Shown one piece after another: positions 27,661 to 35,653 of a DNA stretch of 64,000 bases. The position numbers and the translations under genes are program-made. The notes under the pieces were generated by a model, which saw only the letters and a list, made by a program, of their open reading frames with translations, made no database searches and was not told where the DNA came from. Each line of letters starts with the position of its first letter. Position 1 is the stretch's first letter. The stretch is from Bacteroidales bacterium (GTDB lineage: Bacteria > Bacteroidota > Bacteroidia > Bacteroidales > Lentimicrobiaceae): contig JADJEQ010000005.1 in the NCBI GenBank assembly GCA_016709025.1, positions 316,790 through 380,789 on the forward strand, given 5' to 3'.

Positions 27661-28502
27661 TGATCAGGCAGAATTACTATTACCTGGTTGCAGGTTTGCC
27701 CGATATCACTATTGAGCAGGGCAAACTGCAATCCGGTACCGCTGAATTCAGGGAAGAACTGAAAACAGGGCTTTCAAGGGCCGACTACCGGCAAATGGAA
27801 TTGCTTTTTCTGGCAGAAGACAACCGTAACCTGCTTTCAATCCTGCTGAAGGAGAACAAAACCTTGTCAACCGGTGGCAGTTACCCACCCGAATTGCTTG
27901 CCGAAGAAGTTAAAGAACCGGTTTTATTGAAATCCTATATGAAGCTCTTTATTGAAAGCTTCAGGGCTGAAACGAGGCTTTATCCAAACCTTTCGTATGA
28001 AAATGAACTGGCAACCCTCTGGTTCGAAGAGTTGCTGAACACCAAAAACGATTTCCTGCGTGAATGGTTCAACTTTGAACTGAACCTGAAAAATGTGATG
28101 CTGGTGCTGACTGCCCGCAAAAACGGGATTCCTTATGAGCACCAGGTGATCGGGAACAACCCGGTGGCTGAAATTATTCGTAAAAGCAACGCCCGCGACC
28201 TGGGCTTATCGGCCGAGTGGCCCTGGATTGAAAAGGTGCTCCAGATCGTTGAATCCGAGGATATTCTCGCCCGTGAAAAAGCAATTGACCTGCTTCGCTG
28301 GAATTACCTCGACGAACTGAATACCTTCAATTATTTTACCGTTGAGGTGTTGATGGCATATTATATAAAACTTGGTATCATCGAACGCTGGCTCAGGTTG
28401 GATTATGCAACAGGCGAAGGTCTGTTCAGGCGCCTGCTTGGCGAATTACAAAACAGTTATGAATTTCCTAATGAGTTTTCAGTAAAAGATGGAAAAAAAT
28501 AA
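27660..28502 (+). CDS. DUF2764 protein, V-ATPase-associated (putative subunit C equivalent)
   Basis: A 280-residue protein starting MIRQNYYYLVAGLPDI, mostly helical and with no membrane segment. It sits between subunits E and A, where chlamydial and Borrelia operons carry an unnamed conserved gene. It overlaps atpE by 1 bp and atpA by 14 bp, so it is translationally coupled. No other gene in the operon encodes subunit C (the helical socket linking the rotor shaft to the c ring), and its size and helix content would suit that role. The subunit C role is inferred from position and from the missing subunit, not from a motif. Confidence 0.85.
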   Translation: MIRQNYYYLVAGLPDITIEQGKLQSGTAEFREELKTGLSRADYRQMELLFLAEDNRNLLSILLKENKTLSTGGSYPPELLAEEVKEPVLLKSYMKLFIESFRAETRLYPNLSYENELATLWFEELLNTKNDFLREWFNFELNLKNVMLVLTARKNGIPYEHQVIGNNPVAEIIRKSNARDLGLSAEWPWIEKVLQIVESEDILAREKAIDLLRWNYLDELNTFNYFTVEVLMAYYIKLGIIERWLRLDYATGEGLFRRLLGELQNSYEFPNEFSVKDGKK

Positions 28503-30258
28503 ATTGACAACCGGTAAGGTTGCAGGCATCATCGCCAACCTCGTGATTGTGGATGTTGACGGTCCTGTATCGCAAAACGAAATCTGCTTCATCAACCTCA
28601 GCGGTGTCAGGCTGATGGCCGAAGTAATCAAAGTGCTCGGTAAAAAAGCATATACCCAGGTTTTTGAAAGTACCCGGGGGCTTAAAGTGGGCGAATCCGT
28701 TGAATTTATGGGTCATATGCTCGAAGTAACCCTCGGACCCGGCATTCTTTCGCGTAACTTCGATGGCCTGCAGAACGATCTCGACAAGATGGAAGGTACA
28801 TTTCTGCGACGCGGAGAATACACTGCCCCGATCAATGTGGATCAGGAATGGGAATTTACCCCTTTGGCAAAAACCGGGGATGTGGTGAAGGCCGGTGATT
28901 GGCTGGGCGAAGTAAAAGAAAACTGGATTGGTCATAAGATAATGGTGCCATTTAAATTTGATGGTAAGTACACAGTTAAGAATGTGAAGACCGGTGGAAC
29001 TTACAAGGCATCTGAACCCGTTGCGGTACTCACCGATAAGGATGGCCGCGAGGTTAACGTGAGCATGATTCAGAAATGGCCGGTAAAAGTTCCAATCAAA
29101 GCATACGCCGACAAACCAAGACCTTACAGGCTGATGGAAACCGGCGTCCGTATCATCGATACCATGAACCCCATCGTGGAAGGCGGAACAGGTTTTGTTC
29201 CGGGTCCTTTCGGATCGGGCAAGACAGTATTACAACATGCTCTTTCTAAACAAGCCGAAGCCGACCTCATCATTGTGGCTGCCTGTGGTGAACGTGCCAA
29301 CGAGGTGGTGGAGATTTTTACTGAATTCCCTGAACTCGATGACCCCCGTACCGGCCGTAAACTGATGGAACGCACCACCATCATTGCCAATACTTCCAAT
29401 ATGCCGGTAGCGGCCCGTGAAGCTTCGGTTTACACGGCCATGACCATAGGTGAGTATTATCGTTCCATGGGCCTCAAGGTATTGCTGCTGGCCGACTCAA
29501 CCTCACGCTGGGCGCAGGCTTTGCGCGAAATGTCGAACCGCATGGAAGAACTTCCCGGACCGGATGCCTTCCCGATGGATTTACCCGCCATCATCTCCAG
29601 TTTTTATGCCCGTGCAGGTTATGTTTACCTCAACAACGGCAGCACCGGCTCCATTACTTTTATCGGCACGGTTTCACCTGCCGGTGGTAACCTGAAAGAG
29701 CCGGTAACCGAATCTACCAAAAAAGCCGCCCGCTGCTTCTTTGCCCTTTCGCAGCAACGCGCCGACAGCAAACGCTATCCGGCTGTTGACCCCATCGACA
29801 GTTATTCCAAATACCTGGAATACCCCGAACTTCAGGAATATCTGTCGGAGAACATTTCGCCGGATTGGCTGGGCAGTGTTCTTGAAGCCAAGAACCTGCT
29901 GCTCCGTGGCAAGGAAGCCTATGAACAGATCAATATCCTGGGTGATGATGGCGTGCCCATCGACTATCACCTCCGCTACTGGAAGTCGGAAGTCATTGAT
30001 TTTGTGATTCTTCAACAGGATGCTTTCGACAAGATCGACGCTTCCACACCCATTGAAAGGCAGAAAGAGATGCTTGGAAAAGTGCTGGATGTTTGCCGCA
30101 CCGATTTTGATTTCGACAGCTTCGAAGAGGTTAACCCATACTTCAAGCGGGTGATCAATGTTTTCAAGCAAATGAACTACTCCTTATATCAATCCGGCGA
30201 CTTTAAAAAATACGAGTCAGAACTGGATGCAATCATTAACGAAAGAAAAGCGGCCTGA
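28489..30258 (+). CDS. atpA: V-type ATP synthase catalytic subunit A
   Basis: A 589-residue nucleotide-binding subunit. An N-terminal beta barrel is followed by the V/A-type bulge domain (about 110-190), Walker A GPFGSGKT at 239-246, the catalytic Glu region (ACGERANEV), Walker B-type strand VLLLADSTSRWAQALRE, and a helical C terminus. Length and motifs are normal for A/V-type rather than F-type enzymes. It couples ATP synthesis or hydrolysis to rotation. It overlaps the DUF2764 gene by 14 bp and shares TGATG with atpB. Confidence 0.97.
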   Translation: MEKNKLTTGKVAGIIANLVIVDVDGPVSQNEICFINLSGVRLMAEVIKVLGKKAYTQVFESTRGLKVGESVEFMGHMLEVTLGPGILSRNFDGLQNDLDKMEGTFLRRGEYTAPINVDQEWEFTPLAKTGDVVKAGDWLGEVKENWIGHKIMVPFKFDGKYTVKNVKTGGTYKASEPVAVLTDKDGREVNVSMIQKWPVKVPIKAYADKPRPYRLMETGVRIIDTMNPIVEGGTGFVPGPFGSGKTVLQHALSKQAEADLIIVAACGERANEVVEIFTEFPELDDPRTGRKLMERTTIIANTSNMPVAAREASVYTAMTIGEYYRSMGLKVLLLADSTSRWAQALREMSNRMEELPGPDAFPMDLPAIISSFYARAGYVYLNNGSTGSITFIGTVSPAGGNLKEPVTESTKKAARCFFALSQQRADSKRYPAVDPIDSYSKYLEYPELQEYLSENISPDWLGSVLEAKNLLLRGKEAYEQINILGDDGVPIDYHLRYWKSEVIDFVILQQDAFDKIDASTPIERQKEMLGKVLDVCRTDFDFDSFEEVNPYFKRVINVFKQMNYSLYQSGDFKKYESELDAIINERKAA

Positions 30259-31577
30259 TGGAAACCACAGCATTTCAGAAAATATACACGAAAATTACCC
30301 AGATTACCAAGGCTACCTGTTCATTGCAGGCAAGCGGCATTGGTTATGAAGAGCTGGCCACGGTGAATGGTCGTCTGGCCCAGGTGGTGAAAATAAACGG
30401 CGACATTGTTACCCTTCAGATATTTTCAGGTACAGAAGGTATTCCGACCAATGCGGAAGTTATTTTTATGGGTCACCCGCCTTCACTCAAAGTTGGAGAG
30501 GAGTTGGCAGGAAGATTCTTCAATGCATATGGACAACCGATTGATGGTGGTCCTGAAGTAGAAGGGGAGGAGCGTGAAATCGGCGGCCCGTCGGTAAACC
30601 CGGTTCGCCGCAAGCAGCCTTCTGAACTGATCGCCACCGGTATTGCCGGCATCGACCTCAACAATACCCTGGTTACCGGTCAGAAGATTCCCTTCTTCGC
30701 CGACCCCGATCAGCCGTTCAACCAGGTTATGGCCATGGTTGCCCTCCGTGCAAAGGCCGACAAAATTATCCTTGGCGGGATGGGTCTGACCAACGACGAC
30801 TACCTTTATTACAAGAATGTTTTTGACAATGCCGGTGCCCTCGACCGTATCATCAGTTTTGTGAATACCACCGAGAATCCACCGGTAGAACGCCTGTTGG
30901 TGCCTGATATGGCGCTGACAGCTGCCGAATATTTTGCCTACGACAAGAAAGAGACAGTGTTGGTGCTGCTGACGGATATGACACTCTATGCCGATGCACT
31001 CAGCATTGTGTCGAACCGAATGGACCAGATCCCTTCAAAAGACAGTATGCCCGGTTCTCTTTACAGCGACCTGGCAAAAATTTATGAAAAGGCAGTGCAG
31101 TTCCCCGAAGGTGGTTCAATTACCATCATCGCGGTAACTACCCTTTCAAGCGGTGACATTACGCATGCGATCCCCGACAATACAGGTTATATTACCGAGG
31201 GACAGTTGTTCCTCCGCCGCGATTCCGACATCGGGAAGGTAATTGTTGACCCGTTCCGTTCACTTTCGCGCCTCAAACAATTGGTAATCGGAAAGCAAAC
31301 CCGCAAGGATCACCCGCAGGTGATGAATGCTGCCGTACGTTTGTATGCCGATGCCTCCAACGCCAAAACCAAGCTGGAGAATGGTTTCGACCTTACCGAC
31401 TACGATGTCCGCACCATGAATTTTGCCCGTGAATATTCCAACGACCTGCTGGCCATCGACGTAAACATCGACACCACCATGATGCTGGATAAAGCATGGG
31501 AACTGTTTGGCAAGCATTTCAGCAAGGCCGAAGTCGGGATTAAGCAGGAGTTCGTTGATTTATACTGGCCCAGGTAA
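30258..31577 (+). CDS. atpB: V-type ATP synthase regulatory subunit B
   Basis: A 439-residue non-catalytic subunit of the A3B3 head. It resembles subunit A but lacks a Walker A Lys loop: the position reads ADPDQPFNQVMAM, as is usual for B. It contains VLLTDMTLYADALSIVSNRM and DPFRSLSRLKQL. It overlaps atpA by 1 bp (TGATG). After the stop the operon is broken by 454 bp of repetitive non-coding DNA before atpD. Confidence 0.96.
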   Translation: METTAFQKIYTKITQITKATCSLQASGIGYEELATVNGRLAQVVKINGDIVTLQIFSGTEGIPTNAEVIFMGHPPSLKVGEELAGRFFNAYGQPIDGGPEVEGEEREIGGPSVNPVRRKQPSELIATGIAGIDLNNTLVTGQKIPFFADPDQPFNQVMAMVALRAKADKIILGGMGLTNDDYLYYKNVFDNAGALDRIISFVNTTENPPVERLLVPDMALTAAEYFAYDKKETVLVLLTDMTLYADALSIVSNRMDQIPSKDSMPGSLYSDLAKIYEKAVQFPEGGSITIIAVTTLSSGDITHAIPDNTGYITEGQLFLRRDSDIGKVIVDPFRSLSRLKQLVIGKQTRKDHPQVMNAAVRLYADASNAKTKLENGFDLTDYDVRTMNFAREYSNDLLAIDVNIDTTMMLDKAWELFGKHFSKAEVGIKQEFVDLYWPR

Positions 31578-32031
31578 AATTTCGGATTTCGGATTTCGGA
31601 TTTCGGATTTTTGAATCAGGAAAAGAACAAGGGAAAGGGAGAGGGAGAGAAAGGGTGAATGGGAGAAATGGGACTCAGAGACGAAGAGACTGAGTGACGG
31701 AGTGATTGTGGAACACCGGAGAAACCTACCAGGTCTTCTTCCGACCTGTTAGGTTTAGAGTGAGATAAGGAGACGAAGAGACAAGCCTGCCCGCCGCAAC
31801 ATAGTGAAGGAGGGGGGAATGGGGGAGAGAATGAGTGAATGGGTAAAAAAGAGAAATTGAGAATCAGGGATAATTCTGGACCAGGTTATTAGGTCCTTCT
31901 CCTTGAGGAGAAGGTGCCCGAAGGGCGGATGAGGTGACCTGGCTCATGTTTGCGGATCTTTTGCCAACTGCTGATTGCCAACTGCCAACTGTAAATATGA
32001 GTACCCGATTTTAAAAATACTTTAACTAAGG
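31578..32031 (+). repeat. Repetitive spacer inside the V-ATPase operon
   Basis: No gene. It begins with (ATTTCGG)n, about four copies at 31579-31612, then purine-rich low-complexity DNA (31618-31860). Next come two adjacent hairpins, CCTTCTCC-TTGA-GGAGAAGG (31895-31914) and GCCC-GAA-GGGC (just after), and short GCCAACT words near 31980. The hairpins lack a U-tract, so read-through to atpD-I-K is plausible. No -7 element was seen before atpD. Confidence 0.8.
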
Positions 32032-32634
32032 ATGGCTATCAAATTTCAATACAACAAAACCTCGCTCCAGGACCTCAACAAACAGTTGAAGATCCGGGTC
32101 AGGGCGTTACCTACGATCAAAAACAAGGAGTCGGCGCTGCGGATGGAGGTGAAGAAGGCAAAGGATACAGCCAATGCGTTGAGCCTGAAGCTGGATGCTG
32201 CCGTTGAGAGTTACCGGGGCATGGTGCGTTTGTGGGGCGAATTCGATACCAGCCTGGTTAAAGTTCAGGATGTGGAACTCAGTATACGCAAGATTGCAGG
32301 GGTCAGGATTCCGGTACTGGATGAAGTTAAGTTTGCACTTGGTGAATTCAGCCTTTTCAACAGTCCCGCATGGTTTGCCGATGGTATCGGTATTGTGAAA
32401 CAACTGGCAAGCATCGGCATCGAGAGCGAATTTTACAACCGCAAAATGCACCTGCTCGACCATGCCCGCCGCAAAACAACCCAGAAAGTCAACCTTTACG
32501 AAAAGGTGCAGATTCCGGGTTATGAAGATGCCATCCGCAAAATAAAGCGGTTTATGGAAGATGAAGAGAACCTTTCGAAATCTGCTCAGAAAATTGTTAA
32601 AGACCGTCAGCAAAGAATGGAGGAGGAAGGATGA
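32032..32634 (+). CDS. atpD: V-type ATP synthase subunit D (central rotor shaft)
   Basis: A 200-residue protein with long N- and C-terminal helices (Lys/Glu/Leu-rich heptads), of the size expected for the D shaft. It starts MAIKFQYNKTSLQDLNKQL. It transmits rotation between the A3B3 head and the c ring. It overlaps atpI by 4 bp (ATGA). It is separated from atpB by a repetitive spacer, although the order B-D-I-K matches other operons of this type. Confidence 0.93.
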   Translation: MAIKFQYNKTSLQDLNKQLKIRVRALPTIKNKESALRMEVKKAKDTANALSLKLDAAVESYRGMVRLWGEFDTSLVKVQDVELSIRKIAGVRIPVLDEVKFALGEFSLFNSPAWFADGIGIVKQLASIGIESEFYNRKMHLLDHARRKTTQKVNLYEKVQIPGYEDAIRKIKRFMEDEENLSKSAQKIVKDRQQRMEEEG

Positions 32635-34406
32635 TTGTTCCCATGAAGAAATATGCTTTCCTGGTTTATCATGCCGATTATGAGGCATTCTTGCAGAAAG
32701 TCAGGGAAATAGGGGTGGTGCAGGTGGTGGAATCGGGCAACGAAACCACCGACACGATTCAGGAGCGCTATGTTTTATCCTCACGGATATCCGACCTGGT
32801 CAGAATGCTCAAAGCACGCAAACAGGAGCCCCGTGCGCCTGAAAAAGCAGTAGATGGCATTGAACTGATCAACCGCCTCCAGGAACTAAAATCCGAACAG
32901 GAAAAATTAACTCACCATATTGCAGCCCTCAATAAAGAAATTGCCCAGGCCGAGCCATGGGGTGATTTCTCGCCTCAGCTCTTATCGAGCATTGCAAAAG
33001 CCGGATATAAAGCCCGCTTCTTCAGTTGCCCCGAACGGAAATTCGACGAAAGCTGGAATTCCGGATACTACATTTCTGAGATAAGTCGCAAACAATCAAT
33101 TATATACTTTGTACTTTTCCAGGAAAAAGATCAGGTGGCCGACATCGATGCTGAAGAGATGCGGATTCCTGAACACTCTGTTAATGAATTGTTAGAACAT
33201 AGGCTTGATATCCGGAAAAAATTGGCTGAAACCGGAAGAGAACTTGATGAAATGGCCGCGCTCTATCTGCCCGATCTGGAAAAAGCTAAAACACGGGTTC
33301 TCAGCGACGCACAATATGAAAGTGTTTTGCTTAACACCCTGCGGGAAGCCGATGATAAACTCATGATCCTCAATGGTTTTGTCCCTGAAACCGGAGAAAC
33401 GGTGCTGAAATCCTGGCTGGATGAAACCGGCTATGTTTATTATACCGAACGACCGGTACCAGATGACCATCCACCGGTTCTGCTTAAAAACAGCCGGTTT
33501 GCAAAGCTATTCGAACCGATTGGCAGTCTTTTTTCGTTGCCATCCTACAACGAACTGGACCTTACGCCCTTTTTCGCACCCTTCTTTATGATGTTTTTCG
33601 GATTCTGTATGGGCGATGTAGGCTATGGTCTTTTACTGGTACTCGTCGGTATTTTCATGAAGAAGCGGGTTGCTCCGGCCATTCGGCCATTCCTTACCCT
33701 GGCAGTTTACCTGGGTATTGCCACCATGTTCTTTGGGGTGGTAACCGGAACCATTGCCGGGTTTGAAATGGAAAAAATACCCATGTTTGGGGCGCTCAAA
33801 GGGAGGATGCGCAGCGATCAGCAGATTTTTTATCTTGCGCTGGCGATTGGATTGTTCCAGATTCTTTTTGGATTGGGTATTCAGGCTTACTCAAAGTACA
33901 AACAATTCGGGTTTGCCTATGCGGTATCACCGCTGGGTATCATCATCGGGGTGTTGGCCTTGCTCGATATTGCCCTGATCAAACAGGGAGGAATCATCTC
34001 TAAAATATTTCTTTACATCAGCCTGGGCATGATTGTTCTGTGGAGTGACCCTAACCTCGGTATTTTCGGCAGATTGGGCAAGGGTGTCTGGGATCTCTAT
34101 GGCATCATAACCGGTATCTTTGGTGATACCTTGTCTTACATCCGCCTTTTTGCACTGGGCGCTTCCAGCGGTATCCTCGGATTTGTGATCAACAGCATTT
34201 CTCTTCCATTGCTCGATTCAATACCGGTTTTGGGACCAATTCTGTTTGTCATTGTCATGGTAGTAGGCCACGGTGCCAACCTGATGCTTGCCGGACTCGG
34301 CTCATTTGTGCATCCCATGCGTCTGACCTTTGTTGAATTTTACAAAAATGCCGGTTTTATCGGTGGTGGAAAGAAATACAAACCCTTTTCAAAAAATGAA
34401 TCCTGA
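32631..34406 (+). CDS. atpI: V-type ATP synthase subunit I (membrane stator)
   Basis: A 591-residue protein. The soluble N-terminal half (about 1-300) is a coiled-coil stalk-binding arm. The C-terminal half has about seven or eight membrane helices containing FFMMFFGFCMGDVGYGL, TLSYIRLFALG and GHGANLMLAG. The Arg in SYIRLFALG is the family Arg facing the c-ring carboxylate. The start at 32631 is preceded by GGAGGAAGG; a second Met four codons later (MKKYAFLVYH) is possible. It forms the ion half-channels with subunit K. Confidence 0.95.
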   Translation: MIVPMKKYAFLVYHADYEAFLQKVREIGVVQVVESGNETTDTIQERYVLSSRISDLVRMLKARKQEPRAPEKAVDGIELINRLQELKSEQEKLTHHIAALNKEIAQAEPWGDFSPQLLSSIAKAGYKARFFSCPERKFDESWNSGYYISEISRKQSIIYFVLFQEKDQVADIDAEEMRIPEHSVNELLEHRLDIRKKLAETGRELDEMAALYLPDLEKAKTRVLSDAQYESVLLNTLREADDKLMILNGFVPETGETVLKSWLDETGYVYYTERPVPDDHPPVLLKNSRFAKLFEPIGSLFSLPSYNELDLTPFFAPFFMMFFGFCMGDVGYGLLLVLVGIFMKKRVAPAIRPFLTLAVYLGIATMFFGVVTGTIAGFEMEKIPMFGALKGRMRSDQQIFYLALAIGLFQILFGLGIQAYSKYKQFGFAYAVSPLGIIIGVLALLDIALIKQGGIISKIFLYISLGMIVLWSDPNLGIFGRLGKGVWDLYGIITGIFGDTLSYIRLFALGASSGILGFVINSISLPLLDSIPVLGPILFVIVMVVGHGANLMLAGLGSFVHPMRLTFVEFYKNAGFIGGGKKYKPFSKNES

Positions 34407-34507
34407 TTTTAGTGCCTTTGAGCCTTTCCCGATGAATCGGAAATGGTAGTGACAATTTTAAACCGGATTTTTAAAGCAATTACAATCATAAACAAACAAT
34501 AACAATT

Positions 34508-34514
34508 AAAGGAG
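34508..34514 (+). promoter_or_regulatory. Shine-Dalgarno sequence of atpK (AAAGGAG)
   Basis: A clear AAAGGAG 7 bp before the ATG at 34522. Strong SD sites are uncommon in this phylum and in this window. Here it precedes the ring subunit, which is needed in about tenfold excess over the others. Confidence 0.7.
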
Positions 34515-34521
34515 AATCATT

Positions 34522-34977
34522 ATGTCAACTGCAATTATTCTTGCTTACATCGGGCTCGCTCTAATGGTAGGTCTGTCAGGCACCGGCAGCGCCATTGGTG
34601 TGGTTATCGGAGGCAATGCCACCGTAGGAGCATTAAAGAAAAAAGACGATGCCTTCGGGAGCTATATGCTGCTGAGTGCATTGCCCGGAACACAGGGCCT
34701 TTATGGGTTTGCCGGTTTCTTTATCATCAACAGTTCGGGCGTATTAACTCCTGAGATTACCATTCTGCAGGGTATTGCTATCCTTGCAGCAGGTTTTTCA
34801 CTCGGACTGGTTGCCCTTATTTCAGCAATCACCCAGGGTAAGGTATGCGCCAATGGTATCGCCGGTATTGCCCAGGGTTACGATGTATTCGGAAAGACCA
34901 TGGTTCTCGCCGTGTTCCCGGAACTCTACGCCATTGTAGCCTTTGCCACCACCTTCCTGATCAGTTCGGGACTTTAG
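34522..34977 (+). CDS. atpK: V-type ATP synthase proteolipid subunit K (c ring), Na+-site residues present
   Basis: A 151-residue, four-helix (two fused hairpins) proteolipid. The carboxylate is present only in the second hairpin: Glu134 in FPELYAIV. The first hairpin has LPGTQGLYGF instead. Compared with the sodium-binding residues known in Enterococcus hirae NtpK (Leu61, Thr64, Gln65, Gln110, Glu139, with Tyr68 nearby), this protein has Leu54, Thr57, Gln58, Gln105 (ITQGKV), Glu134 and Tyr61. The motif spacing is preserved, which predicts sodium coupling. It is last in the operon, with a strong terminator 32 bp beyond the stop and its own Shine-Dalgarno. Confidence 0.95.
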   Translation: MSTAIILAYIGLALMVGLSGTGSAIGVVIGGNATVGALKKKDDAFGSYMLLSALPGTQGLYGFAGFFIINSSGVLTPEITILQGIAILAAGFSLGLVALISAITQGKVCANGIAGIAQGYDVFGKTMVLAVFPELYAIVAFATTFLISSGL

Positions 34978-35008
34978 TCAGACATTCTTCTGAGGTTTTT
35001 CAGATATG

Positions 35009-35046
35009 AAGCATTGCCGGTTTGTAACCGGTGATGCTTTTTTGGG
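35009..35046 (+). terminator. Rho-independent terminator of the V-ATPase operon
   Basis: A 14-bp stem with two wobble pairs (AAGCATTGCCGGTT / AACCGGTGATGCTT), a 3-base loop, then a T-run. It starts 32 bp after the atpK stop. Confidence 0.9.
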
Positions 35047-35076
35047 TTTAATTAGGCGAAGAGTTCGAGGGGAGAA

Positions 35077-35140
<64 letters not shown>

Positions 35141-35653
35141 AGGGTTATATTTTGTCAACTTAGGGGCGGGAGTAGTCTCACAATACCTTGCCAGAATTAA
35201 ATTTTCATTGTAAGATTCTGATAATGTACTTATTGTCGGTTTTTCAGCAGGCCCTAATTAATAACGAATATTTAATGTACGTATGTGTTTCACGCAATGA
35301 CGCAAACCTGCCCGCCCTACAGAGGCGGGTAGACCGGCAGGCGGGGACGCAGGCTTTTATTGATTTTCAGGCGGCTTTTCTCAGTGATCAGATAATACAA
35401 TCGACTTTGATTTGATTATTCATTTTACACAAAGAACCTGGTTTTTTCGAAGTTCTGACATTTTTTCAGTGTTTGGAGGCTTCTTTCGTTCAGGCAAGGA
35501 AATCAATTGCTTTTTGGAGCTTGGAATGGTTGATGTTAAACTACCTGAAAAACTGCATAGTTCTGCAAACAGTACAACACATCTTTGCGTCCCCGCGTCA
35601 TTGCGTGGGTCTTACTAACTTTTATAATAATTATCTGTCGCAACCGGACTTTT
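35141..35653. repeat. Intergenic region with a palindrome inserted into a dispersed 25-bp repeat
   Basis: No gene. CACGCAATGACGC (35291-35303) and GGGGACGCA (35343-35351) are the two halves of a repeat found uninterrupted in inverse orientation at 35583-35607 and, diverged, at 61207-61231. Between the halves sits a 39-bp GC-rich palindromic segment (35304-35342). A 43-bp relative, 40/43 identical over 35304-35346, occurs inverted at 39053-39095. Confidence 0.8.
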
